A DNA stretch of 64,000 nucleotides. Source: Mimachlamys varia. Lineage: Eukaryota; Mollusca; Bivalvia; Pectinida; Pectinidae. Positions 1 through 11,200 of the stretch are shown piece after piece; position 1 is the stretch's first letter; the number at the start of each line of letters is the position of its first letter. Location: positions 55,880,322 to 55,944,321 of the forward strand of contig OX392528.1 of NCBI GenBank assembly GCA_947623455.1, read 5' to 3'. The position numbers and the translations under genes are program-made. The notes beneath the pieces were generated by a model. The model was not told the DNA's origin. It searched no databases and saw only the letters and a program-made list of their open reading frames with translations.

Positions 1-437
1 TATGAATTGTCTTCCATCATTCAGATATTTTCCCTTTTTACCTGTTTAAGATACCTGTAAACCCCTAAGGTATGACGGGTAAAAAGAGCTAACAAAATAT
101 AATGACGTCACGACAACAATTCCATCACGCCAGGTCAATCAAGTCACGTCAGCATTGTGTTGCATTGATACTTTTGTAAAAATACTAAATGATGGGAGAA
201 ACTTAATTATATATCCTACCTTGATGTATGTGACAGATAATCGGGGTGATATTCTCGATTGTCTAAAACTCGACCTAAACACTAAAAAAGTTAAGATGAA
301 GTATACTAAAAGATATAGTAAGGATGATTGAATTCCTGGTCGAAAATGTTTTTGCTGAGGTTGGGGAGGGGGATTTTCCAGCAGTCTGTTTGTTTTCATA
401 CTAGGCTGAATTTGCGAAATCTTTTAATTTTCTTTTC

Positions 438-800
438 AGATATATCGACGATGTGTTGTCTATAAACAACAAGAAGTTTGCTGACCACGTCGATCGTATA
501 TACCCTTCTGAACTAGAAATTAAGGACACAACATACTCTTCTACATCAGCTGCTGACCTCGATCTCTACTAAAAATATGACCAACATGGGCAGCTTACTA
601 CTAATACGATTAATGTGACGATTTTAATTTTCCGATCGTGAACTTTCCATTTTTTATAGCAACATTCCTGATTCTCCATCCTATGGTGTTTGCATGTCAC
701 ATTTGATTTGTTACTCTAGGGCTTGCTCTAAATATCGTTATTTTCGTGATCTATGTCGACTTCTAACAAACAAACTTACATCACAAGGATTCGATTGATG
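438..800 (+). mobile_element. Reverse-transcriptase fragment (YIDDVLSINN family)
   Basis: Translation gives YIDDVLSINNKKFADHVD, then ELEIKDTT and SAADLDLY, followed by a stop and damaged continuation through a CSNIP-like stretch and 'LLTNKLTSQGFD'. YIDD is the reverse-transcriptase catalytic motif. The copy is broken by stops and frameshifts. It is related to the copies at 2820, 3058, 16490, 43960 and 55045. I could not assign it to a named retroelement clade. Confidence 0.75.
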
Positions 801-1714
801 CAGGTTGATTAATTTATGGGAAAGTTTAACCTCGGGTTAAACAACCAAGAATATCATCCTTTGGTTGGGGATTTTTATGTCACACCCTCAAGGTAGGGGA
901 AGATTCTTTTAGTCATTTCAAACATTTATTATTTATCAGTGTAGATACTTTGGTGCATATCTGAATCAACTAATCATACATGTATGTTGCCATGTTTATA
1001 TTTATACATTGATGTTATATCTTTGCTCTATTTTAGAATTAGGTGTAGATATGATTCACTTGTTCTTTGGCTGATGATGGAGGGTTATCGCATTGTGTTA
1101 TTTACCGAACTGTAACAAACAAGTAATGACATAGTGATATGTAACATTTACTTTAAAACATATAGATATTCAACCTAGATAAACTAATGACATATCATAA
1201 CATAACCCATATAATGATAAAAATAAACATCCCAAAAAGACAATGAAACAACAAATTGTCCACCTACAAAAAATAAGTTTAAAATCAAAAAGCTCAAAAG
1301 AGAGGTAATGGGAGGGTGAATAACGATAGAATTTAAAAACAAACCGGTACAGTATGTATCAGGTTGCAAAATTCCACCAAAGAATGTGAAACATTGAAAC
1401 CACCAAGAATTCACATTCTGGTGAGAGGTGGAAAGTATGCAGTAACTTTACATAGCTTATGTTAAGCGATGACATTCTTGTTATTGGTAAATCTAGAATG
1501 AATATATACGTTTTTAAAATAAATATTACATGTCACCATATATGGGGACCATTTTCACTCACAATAATACTTTGAGTTGTTTGTGACAGGACCTAGGAGG
1601 TATATATAACGTTTTGAATATGCTACGAAATATGCAAAAGATTGATCATAACTCATGAAAACATTTTTTTTTTACTTCCAATTTCCTTTTCATATGAAAT
1701 TGCTTTATACGTAC

Positions 1715-2549
1715 CGTCTGAAGCATCCCAATCATTGTTCCCAAAGTGCGTACTCCTTTAGAACGAAACCGAAGCTGGAGATACTATGTGAACAAATAAA
1801 TGATTTGAATAAAACGTTTGCTGAAATGTGTAGTGTCATAACAGAAAATGTAATGCGTGGATTGTTACAGAAACATAGAATAAGATTCCTAAATGTGTGC
1901 GCGTTATAAGTTACTTTTCATGTTAAGAGTCCTTAATCTAAAACTATCTACGGTTTTCTCCAATATTGATATCATTAATATACATGGATATGTGAATCGT
2001 GCAGTTTTGAACATTTCATTCAATATCTTCAAAATTTATTGTCATATCTGTATGAATGGTTGCGAAATTTACAATAACATTTTATGGTTTATTCATAACC
2101 ATAAATAGCCAATAATGTCCAACTTTATCAATTTCAGCAAGAATTTAGCAACTTTTTGTTCAAATTAGAAGGAGGAAATCTATTATTTTACTGACCTCGT
2201 ATGTACTAGTGAGTCGTAGCGGGTACAGGAGAGGTACTACGGTAACACTCGCTATTATTACAGACAATGTATAGGCGATGCCTATGTACACCCCGCGAAT
2301 GCCGTAAACGTATACCTCGGCTGGAGAGCCCATCAGTGAAATCGCTGACGCAAAAGTCACAAAGAGGGACAATGATACTGGTAAAAGTAGAAGTCGTCGG
2401 TTACCAAGGAAATAGTTATCCAACGTCGGCGTCTTGTTAGTCTGGTACCCATAGTAAACTCCTATCCCCATACAAATACAGAGGAAAATGGCGATAACAA
2501 CATAGTCGGCGATGTGTGGAGCTGGAACGGGAACAAATGTTAAATCCAT
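1715..2549 (-). CDS. Gene A: SLC5-type sodium-coupled monocarboxylate transporter-like, 5' exons only
   Basis: Two exons of a solute:sodium symporter are present. Exon 1 is 2549-2196 (354 nt, residues 1-118). It starts MDLTFVPVPAPHIADYVV and ends in TSTYE at a GTCAGT donor. It covers the N-terminus and roughly the first three membrane segments, with the family-typical stretches FLGNRRL and PAEVYVYGIRG. Exon 2 is 1783-1715 (69 nt). It follows a CATAG acceptor, encodes YLQLRFRSKGVRTLGTMIG and a few further residues, and ends at GTACGT. Both lengths and phases equal exons 1-2 of genes B and C. The ATG at 2549 is chosen over the in-frame one at 2570 because all copies begin MDLTFVP. No exon 3 was found between 1 and 1700, so the gene either continues off the left edge or is truncated. 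Transport of short-chain monocarboxylates is inferred from the family; vitamin-type SLC5A6 substrates cannot be excluded. Confidence 0.8.
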
Positions 2550-2819
2550 GTTATCGAAGCTATGGTACAACTTGTAATCACTTCAACGTCTTTACCACAG
2601 AGTTTAACTCTTAAATCCACAGAGACAATTATCACGAACCAATTGACGACCTGAATGTATAATGATATATCATCACGCTCCATGTATATGTATATATGTA
2701 TATGCTACATATGGTAAAGAAAGCGAAACGCGCGCTAATATCAAGAGATTCGGCACATATACAAAGTGAAAATTCATATATTTGCATTATTTAGATGATA
2801 AGATATGTAACATTTCAAT

Positions 2820-2950
2820 TATTTTTTTATTTTCGTGATCGATGTCGACTGCTTACAAACAAACTTACTTCACAGGGGTTCGAGAGATGCAGGTTGATGA
2901 TAGTTGATCAGAACTATGAGCAAGGTTTATGGTCGCCATCTCTTTAGAAA
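2820..2950 (+). mobile_element. Short tail fragment of the YIDD retroelement family
   Basis: The sequence 'cgtgatcgatgtcgactgct' followed by acaaacaaacttac and 'gatgcaggttgat..tatggtcgccatct' matches the region 3' of the reverse transcriptase in the copy at 438 and in the copies at 16430 and 22860. No coding potential. Confidence 0.6.
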
Positions 2951-3057
2951 TTCCTATTAATACTTGGAGTTACAACCTTCCCTTCTATTTCACAATAGTT
3001 TTGCAATAATTTCTGCAAGATAAACCACATTGTATTTTGTGCAATAACGTGTTCACT

Positions 3058-3775
3058 TTCAGGTATAACGACGATGTGTTGTCTATAAACAACAAGACGT
3101 TTGTTGACCTAATCGCTGGTATATACCCTACTGAACTTGAGATTAAAGAAACAACATACTTTTCTACATCAGCTTCTTATCTCGATCTTTTCTTAAACTA
3201 TGCCAACACGGGTGGCTTACTACTAAGCTGTATGATAAACTTGACGATTTCCATTTTCCGATCGTGAAGTTTCCGTTTTCTTGATAGTCACATCACTGCT
3301 TCTACATCCTATGGTGTCGCAGTTGATTCGTTATTGTAGGGCTCGCTCTGAATATCGAGATTTTTATGAAAGATGTCAGCTGCTGACGAACAAACTGTCG
3401 GAAAACTATGAACATGTTTTTGTCGTCTCTTAGTCTCATTGAGAAATATGAATGAAAGATGGACTTTTGTATATGCTCATTAGTATGCCTGCTTGTTGTG
3501 ATTGAGAATCATGTTTCAGTTCTCACTTTGAGTCTATGACATTTACTTGCATTTGACCTAGATTTACATGGCGTGTGACGTCGATTAAGTAGATGTCGCT
3601 TCCTGTTCTGGAACACCTGGTCTTATTCTCTTGTACTTTAACGAGGGTATCCATGTAAATCTTTCCTTTGCTCATATTTTGCCTCTAGTTTAATTGATTT
3701 GAGCTCGGATTGTGGTTTTGTTTTGGAAAGGCTACGGTATTTTCTGTTGTATTTTTTTTGTATCAAACTGCTCCA
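3058..3775 (+). mobile_element. YIDD-family retroelement, RT end plus 3' region
   Basis: Starts with YNDDVLSINNKTF (an Asn replaces the Ile of YIDD), then ELEIKETT and SASYLDLFL, then a frameshifted tail. It is followed without a break by the family's 3' region: 'ttctcactttgagtc', 'tctggaacacctggtcttat', 'cgagggtatccatgtaaatc', 'tcatattttgcctctagttt' and 'ggttttgttttggaaaggct'. It links the RT and the dispersed 3' repeat as one element. Confidence 0.7.
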
Positions 3776-3949
3776 ATATCTTTACTTACATTCACAACAA
3801 CAATATTGACTATCTCTTATTCGCAAAGAAAACCTTGTATTTAATCAATCAATCAAACTATAGTACAACCGAAAATGTAAAATGAACGTAATCGAAAATA
3901 AATTAGAGAATATCGAAGCGTTAACAAAATCATAATCCGAACTCAAAAT

Positions 3950-5240
3950 CATAGTAGGCACCATAGACACAGCAATAGTAAATATGGTTTATATGTCATC
4001 ATTATGTGAACTCCGAGTTGGCTTTCTCATAGAAAGCACGTAGATAAAAAGAACACTAAACCAGCAGACTCATCACTGTAAAGGAGCTGCAACTGACTTC
4101 AAAGTTTGTAAACTTTTACCGTTATGCGACCACGAGATTCTTTTGATATACTTCAAAATGTCGAACCAATCTTATTGCCCCACCAACAAGGTGGCGCACA
4201 CGGCGCCTTCGGTTTTGCCATGACATACCCCAGGGGTGAAGAGAGTTTAGATAACCCCTGGATATCAAGTATGAATACATTTGTATATTGTAATAATAAT
4301 GTTATATATTTTCTGTTGTAGTTGCTGGGATACCTCTGCGGCTGTCTATCGTTGTCATAGGGCTTGTAGGCACCATATACACAGCTATAGTAAGTATTGT
4401 CTTGAAGTTATACAAATATCACACTGACGTTAATAAAAAAGCGAATATATTTTTACTTCTGCTTGTTTCCTTGATCAAACACCATAGCAGATAGTGGCAA
4501 AAATGCACAAACATGTACAAAACGTATAACTAGATTTATTATTCACCTGTCGTGTCCGTACGTTTATAAACGGTACATACCATGTAAGAAATTAATCGTG
4601 TATGTACATGTACATGATCTCGCAGCAGGGTCCGATTAAAAACAAAATTCGAGATTTTGTACATTGAATTTCATATAATAGCACAGGAACCCGGCTTGTA
4701 TGCTCGAAGAAACCATGATACGCCCTTCGGATCCTATCAGAAGGTACCGATATTAAAAGTAGTCAATGCCAAAAGTTAAGTGGAATACAGATAAAATTCC
4801 TAACTGTGGGTTGTCTAGTTATGCACACAAAAATAAGCAAAAGTAAACACATTTTCCACTTAGTTCCACGAATGGTAATTTATCTAGTAAAATGTGTCAA
4901 ATCAAACTGCAGTCCAGAAAAAAACACAACCAACTTTATGCTTTGATAATTGATACTACATGTTCCATGCTTGAAAGAAATCAGTTCAAAAAAAAACAAT
5001 TCTAATTGGATGTATTGAAGAGATAATATATTTTGTCGGAATGAAGACGAACGCGTTCAAAAATACTATTGTATTTACCGTTTTGACCCAGACCTAGATC
5101 CCGCCATACGATCTGAGGCTTGGGGATAGGCTTTACTTTTGCTTTTATACCGAATTAGTGTTACCAGTCCAGCGTCCAAAGATAATCGTCTCTCCAAAGT
5201 CTCAAGGCTGCTAAAACGTTCGTGTGTCATAATATATATG
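3950..5240 (+). pseudogene. P1: plus-strand SLC5 exon debris (exon 4 twice, exon 7)
   Basis: Three pieces lie in plus orientation. At 3953-4045 is the end of exon 4 plus the following intron, matching gene B around its exon 4 donor and intron 4 (17770-17870, reverse complement). At 4322-4389 is a full 68-nt exon 4 with intact acceptor and GTAAGT donor. It is almost identical to gene C exon 4, apart from W to R (tgg to cgg) and a silent change. Its upstream 240 bp match gene C intron 3 (53320-53545). At about 5087-5218 is exon 7, recognisable from FDPD through SLKAAK, but with stops and at least one frameshift. Exons 1-3, 5, 6 and 8 onward are missing, so this is non-functional debris from copying of two different cluster members. 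Sure about homology, less about exact edges. Confidence 0.75.
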
Positions 5241-5834
5241 GTTAATTTTTGAATATTAATTTCCCCTACTTGCATGCATAGTTTACGCAGGCGCTCTGAC
5301 ATTGTGTACTTCCGCCCGAGTTCCATGTTTGCCAGACTAGGCGTCGTGTTTGTTTACGGTAAATTCTACTGTGTTCATTAACGGTACTGTACTAGCCTTA
5401 TATTCTTTCATGATCTTATCACACATTCTACGGTACATGTTAAACATTTCATTATCGCACCTACCTACGGTTGATTTATTTTACGATTCGCCAACTAAAT
5501 TACCGTATAGTTTATGTTGCAAGGGAGAAAACTCAAATGTTATGACTTTTGAGAAACTTGCGAACAGAGCAATACATGTACATGTTTCCTTTAGATATAG
5601 GCGTGCCTCACTAACCTGATAGTTAGCAACAGTTGTGTTTTACATTGTGGATACTTCGGGGGTACATGTATACCTGAGGGAATTTCCAGTGATAATTTAT
5701 TCTTTATATATAATTTGGTGGTATACCTGTGTTGTCCTGGTACATGGGGAATTCCCAGCTTTTGATAATAATTCAATATAATCCGGAGAAATAGTTTGGT
5801 AGTCTGGTATCTTCCGAACTCATCATCAATAAGA

Positions 5835-6035
5835 CTAAGGGCAAAATATGAAAAAAAGGAAAGATTAACATGGCGACAATTGTGAAAGTATGAGAATAAG
5901 ACAAGGTGTACCGGAAGAGTAAGCGTCTATTGCTTTCACGATGATACCTGTCATGTTAATCTATTTCAGATCAAAGTAAATGCCATGTCCTCAAAGTGAG
6001 AACTAAGACATGAATTTCAATCACAATAAGCAGAT
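5835..6035 (-). repeat. Dispersed 3'-region copy of the YIDD retroelement family
   Basis: Reverse-strand match to the family 3' region (gggcaaaatatgaa, 'ggaaagattaacatggcgac', cctcaaagtgagaactaag). Non-coding. Confidence 0.6.
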
Positions 6036-6198
6036 AAACAGCGGTGATGAGATTATAGAGGCTCTATTGTCTTACAGGCGGCGAAGACCCGTGGACCCCA
6101 GTCCCATATTCCCAACCAGTAGAAAACTATACGACATTGGATAAGAACATTATTATACTGTTGCTGAAATGGAGGGGAAGGTATGAGGATTTTATCCC

Positions 6199-6229
<31 letters not shown>

Positions 6230-6250
6230 TTCTTTCTTTCTTTCTTTCTT
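6199..6250. repeat. (CTTT)n microsatellite
   Basis: About 13 CTTT units with one CTTTT variant. On the minus strand it gives a spurious KKERKKE reading frame. Confidence 0.9.
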
Positions 6251-6934
6251 CTCCATTTCTTTTGGTAAATGTGCTGTATTGATGTTTTGGTCTTTTACTT
6301 TCTCTGTTTCATCTATTTAAATATTCTTAAATATTTTTTTCAGTTTCCCCTTTTCTCCCTCTCTTAATCGTCTACCAGTGGCAATTGTTTATTTGTGTTT
6401 GTAATAAGCTTTTCTTTAAATTTGTTGTTTTGAAAGTTATTCATCCGAACACACCTGAGGAAGGAGGAAATTTCGTCGAATATCATCCCGATCGGTTGAA
6501 AACATCATGTTCATAAAAATAGCTAATGCATATGGGCTAATACCAAATCTAAAGTTATATAAATGTACTGACTGGTGTCATTCGCAATTATTTCACTTAT
6601 TTTATTCTTACCGATTAATTACGAGTATCTAAAATACATGCTAAAATATATTTTTGTGATTTTTCAACTATAAAAATGTAGTTTTGATATTTATTTTGGA
6701 CAAATAATTAGAGTGCAATTGTGTGTTGTAAGCTTGTATAGACCTGAAATACGACCAACAAATATTAAATATTTCTATTTGAATTCTTTAGCATTATTCA
6801 AAACATTGAAGTCATATGCCACTAGGCAAGTATTCCATGTGAAAAAACCTCAACAGAAAAACTGGAAGCGCAAAAGAAAAAGTTGTTTGTATTACCAAAT
6901 ATGGTACTGTCATAATCTCATCAAAACAGGGGAG

Positions 6935-7270
6935 GTAATTGTGTCGTCATATGGCTTAGGGAGCCATAACCCTCGAATTACAGTTGTTGCTAGTTTGCTT
7001 GTTAGTGTGTTTACTTGTTGTGATGGCAATGATGACTCGGTTCTCATTTTGAGGATTGATGCTTACTTTGATGTGACCAAGTTTTACATGGCGGGTGTCG
7101 TCGATGAAGCAGAAGACGCTTACCCGTCCGGAACACCTAGTCTTATTCTCTTGTGCTTTTACGAGAGTCTTCATGTAAATATTTTCTTTGTTCCTATTTT
7201 GCCCCTTGTTTAATCGATTTTGAGTTCGGATTATGGTTTTGTTGACGCTTTGGTATTCTCTGATTTTCTT
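6935..7270 (+). repeat. Dispersed 3'-region copy of the YIDD retroelement family
   Basis: Contains 'ttgatgcttactttgatgtg', 'gtcgatgaagcagaagacgc', ggaacacctagtcttat, 'tgagttcggattatggtttt' and gttgacgctttggtattc, all shared with copies at 12.2, 16.2, 44.3, 53.7 and 54.1 kb. An open frame across it (VVDEAEDAYPSGTPS) recurs in other copies with stops, so it is not evidence for a gene. Confidence 0.65.
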
Positions 7271-7739
7271 TTTGACTGTTCAGATCAGATAAAAAAGATG
7301 GTCGTAAAACCAAAGGCATATATATACACAGAAGTTCCTGGCAATGTTCTCTGCTTGTAAACATTTCTCATAATGGCAGAAAAATAATCTGTGTAGCGTG
7401 ATGGCAATATAATCTGGTAGATTAACCTCTATTAAGAGTCAGTCAATATATGCATGCTTATCAGTTAAATAATATGTTGTCTAGTTTTCTATTCCATACG
7501 ATGGTATGTTAATTTAACCTCTGAAGATAATATAATGTAGGTATGGCTGTGTCAATATTAAACTATACTTGATCAATGATATGCAACTGTTATATAGAGT
7601 AAATCTTATAACTGAATCCAGCTATCAAATTAAGGTTCCTGATTTTCAAGAACTACCAGATTTTGGTTCCTGATTATTTCAAATTCAACTTATCAAACAT
7701 TCGCATGCGTTGACAATCAGTATCATATTGATTGAAGCG

Positions 7740-7960
7740 TGTTAAATTGTACACTAGGCGAGATAACTCAGGTACCTTTCGTTACTTATACATATATAAC
7801 AAAGTACACAAAGGCAAGGCCATTTGGGTACCTTTCTGTACCAGTAACAATACAATAAAGTAAACTAGGCGAGATAACGAAGGTACCTTTCCTTATCAGT
7901 ATCCCTACTTACTAGGTGAGGTAACGGAGGATACCTTTTTGTACATTTACAAATGTACAA
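7740..7960. repeat. Degenerate tandem repeat, ~100-bp unit, about 3 copies
   Basis: Units share 'actaggcgagataac..ggtacctttc', recurring near 7755, 7866 and 7910 with decreasing similarity. No coding function seen. Confidence 0.5.
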
Positions 7961-8238
7961 GAAAGTAATTTGGCAAATGTTAATAGCTTTTGCACCAGCC
8001 CTACCATCCTTACAATGTACCATTCAACACGTAGATATAAAAAGCATGTTTTAGTTTCCTAACAAAAAACAAATGTAGTAATTGATAATATAAAAACGGG
8101 AAATCCCCTCATAGCAGTAAAATATGTATTTCATAAGGTGAATATTGTATAGAGACGGTAGAAATAATAATTGATAATGACAATAGTTAGTGGATTAATT
8201 TTCCGGAGGGTAAGTCGAACAGGTAATGGCTTCATTGT

Positions 8239-11200
8239 TCAATTATAACAATGCTCCGTCCCAGTCATTTGGCTTGACTCTCCTCTAGCTTCAGGTTCAA
8301 CTATTTGTATGATCTACAAAACAAAACAAACATCATGATCAATGAGATTGTAGTTCAAGGTATTAATTGTTTCCTTTCATAAAAAGCGTACATTTGTGAA
8401 TCTGTTCTAATTGGTACGACTATATTTCAAACATATCAAAGATGCATTAAAATCTAAAGATGACCTAACACACACATGTGCTGCACTTTTTAAATTGAGT
8501 AATATATACAGTATGCCGAAAGAAAGAATTTAACTGCATCGTACAGCTGTTTCATCCTCCTATGACTCTGTAGTGATGCTAGGGGCCAAAAGGTGGGAAT
8601 CCAAAATTTCTGAACTCATGTAGAAGCAGAAGGGTCAGGTGCATGAAACCCTTTTAATTCATGAATTTAGAAGTAAAAGTAAACTAGTTCTGTATAATTA
8701 CAAATCGTGTACTACGAAACATTTATTGAAAAAAATAACATAATAAAAAATTAAAATAATGCATTTAAAACGTAGAATATAGATATATATTTATATGCAA
8801 ATGAGATATGCAGTATTCATGTTCATTAGAGAAATGCCCTTTGTTGATACGATCCAGCCATTTCTACAGTACACTACTACCTATGGTAGACCTACCTTTT
8901 CATCCATCTCTGCCACATTATAATCATAATTAGTCTCAAGGCCATATATCTTTCTGAAGACAGGAAAAATGAGATTGGATTCCACAGGCTCGCCGCCATT
9001 ACCACCTGTAAAGTTTAACAGAAATATAGTGCAATAGAACCTCGATATTATCGCCCATTTTGTTTTATGATATGTAGCGATGTTTAACATTGATAAAGCT
9101 TGGTTACAGAGTCATTTCTGAATGAACGGGGAACAGGTTAAGATATATTCTAAAACTCTGGACGATCAGTTGGAATATTTGTTAACTGGAAACAAAAAAC
9201 GAGTCCCATTTCATCATTTTAGGAAAATAAATATACGATGTCTTGTTAAAATAGAATTCAAAATTAATTTCCATGCATAAACATTATAGTTATACGGAGC
9301 AAAGTTTGGTATAGCTTGCTCTGTAGACTGTCTGTTCCGCTATGAATGGTTTATTTATTTGGAATATACAAAAAACATCTTACGCTTTGCTATCACAAGA
9401 CTTAAGAAAATGTCCGCCTAAATTAAGATTAACTTGTATCCACCTGCTATTTTGAGGTAATGTAATTACATCAAACGAAACCATCACTGTAGTCAGTATT
9501 ATTCCAGGCGTTTATATTACGTACCCGAACATAAACTGATGACTGTACCAATGATCAGGGTCAGTAAGAATCCAAGAAACCCGTACCAGGTATACGACAG
9601 ATTGTACAGGAAGAACCCTTCATCCGGACTATAGATCAACAAAACAAGATACATTCATATGTATTATGATTTTTTTATAAATACAGTATTTAGATATCAG
9701 AAATGTCGTAATTGTTGATAGGATGTTATTTAAGTAGACTGTTCAAAACATTAATTTCTTCTTGTTTTTAGTTAATATGTACACAAAATAATGTTGGCGT
9801 CCTTTCTTGGGTTTATCATTTGTGCTTTATGAAGTCATAATAATGACAAGGTTCGATAAAAATAAAAAACGAAAAAAGCCACAACCAAAAAAATTACAGA
9901 AAAAATACAAAAAATGCCAATCATGAAAAACGGTTGCATGAATAGTGTTTGGTGTTTGTGTATTCCATTATGGTTATTCTTCTGTTTATCATTTCAAAAC
10001 TATGAATATGTCGGAACTCTGGTACAGATACAAATGTATCATTGATAAATGATTAACACTAAACAAAACATTGTTGAAGGGAGATACATTGTTAAATAAT
10101 TGTGTGTACGGTTTACGATAGTCTTGATTGAATAACTCGTCACTATATTGGATGAAGTAGAATATCCCTTACGTGAGTGAAGTGGTCGGTGATTGGCTTG
10201 AGTGTCCAGTAAAATCGTATGGAGTGGTATTCATTGTTGTGTTATAATTGTATAGGAGCGACTCGTTCATCGTTATCGTGAAGTTCTTTGGGAAACAACC
10301 ACTCGTAGGGTTCTGTGCTAATTTAACTGGTCTCGACCCGTACATTTGTGACCCTACCGCAATCCACATGTTGAATACAAGAGCCGCAACGGTACCGAAA
10401 AATGCACCCTGAAATATGGCAAAAAATAATTAGAAAAACAGCAAGCACGTGTACCACAAAATGTATCAATACAACGAACGTAAAAAGGTATCATCGAAGA
10501 CACCAGTCATATAAATCTAGTTCACATTCAAGTAAATGTCACGTCATCAAAGTGAGAACTAAGGCATCATTCGCGAAAACATCAAGTAGGCATTCTAATG
10601 AGTATATTCAAAAACGTACGCCTTCATTGCATTCAAGGATAGAGGAGTTTCATTGTAGTCGCGCTTGAAAATATTTTTAATGCGTATCTGACATTCCGAT
10701 CATATACACTTTCCAGTTAGCTCATACACACTATCAAATTATCACATACGTACTCTAGTTAGTCCATACTCATTATCCATTTAGTCGATACTCACTATAC
10801 AGTTAGTCCATACTCACTATGCAGGTAGCCCATACTCACTATCCAGTTAGCCATTCTCACTATCCGGTTAGTCCATACTCACTATCCAGTTTGTTCATAC
10901 TCACTATCCAGTTAGCCCATACTCACTATACAGTTATCCCATACTTACTATCCAGTTAGTCCATACCCACTATCCAGTTAGTCCATACTCACTATCCAGT
11001 TAGCCCATACTCACTATACAGTTATCCCATACTTACTATCCAGTTAGTCCATACCCACTATCCAGTTAGTCCATACTCACTATCCAGTTAGCCCATACTC
11101 ACTATACAGTTATCCCATACTTACTATCCAGTTAGCCCATACTCACTATACAGTTATCCCATACCCACTATCCAGTTAGCCTATACTCACTATCCAGTTA

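Noticed and set aside
6713..7213. 166-aa open frame
   Set aside because: It crosses the non-coding 3' region of a retroelement whose other copies carry stops in this frame; no family resemblance.
10700..11200. Regular ~22-bp direct repeats resembling a CRISPR array
   Set aside because: Units are contiguous with no spacers, the unit derives from an exon boundary, and the DNA is eukaryotic.
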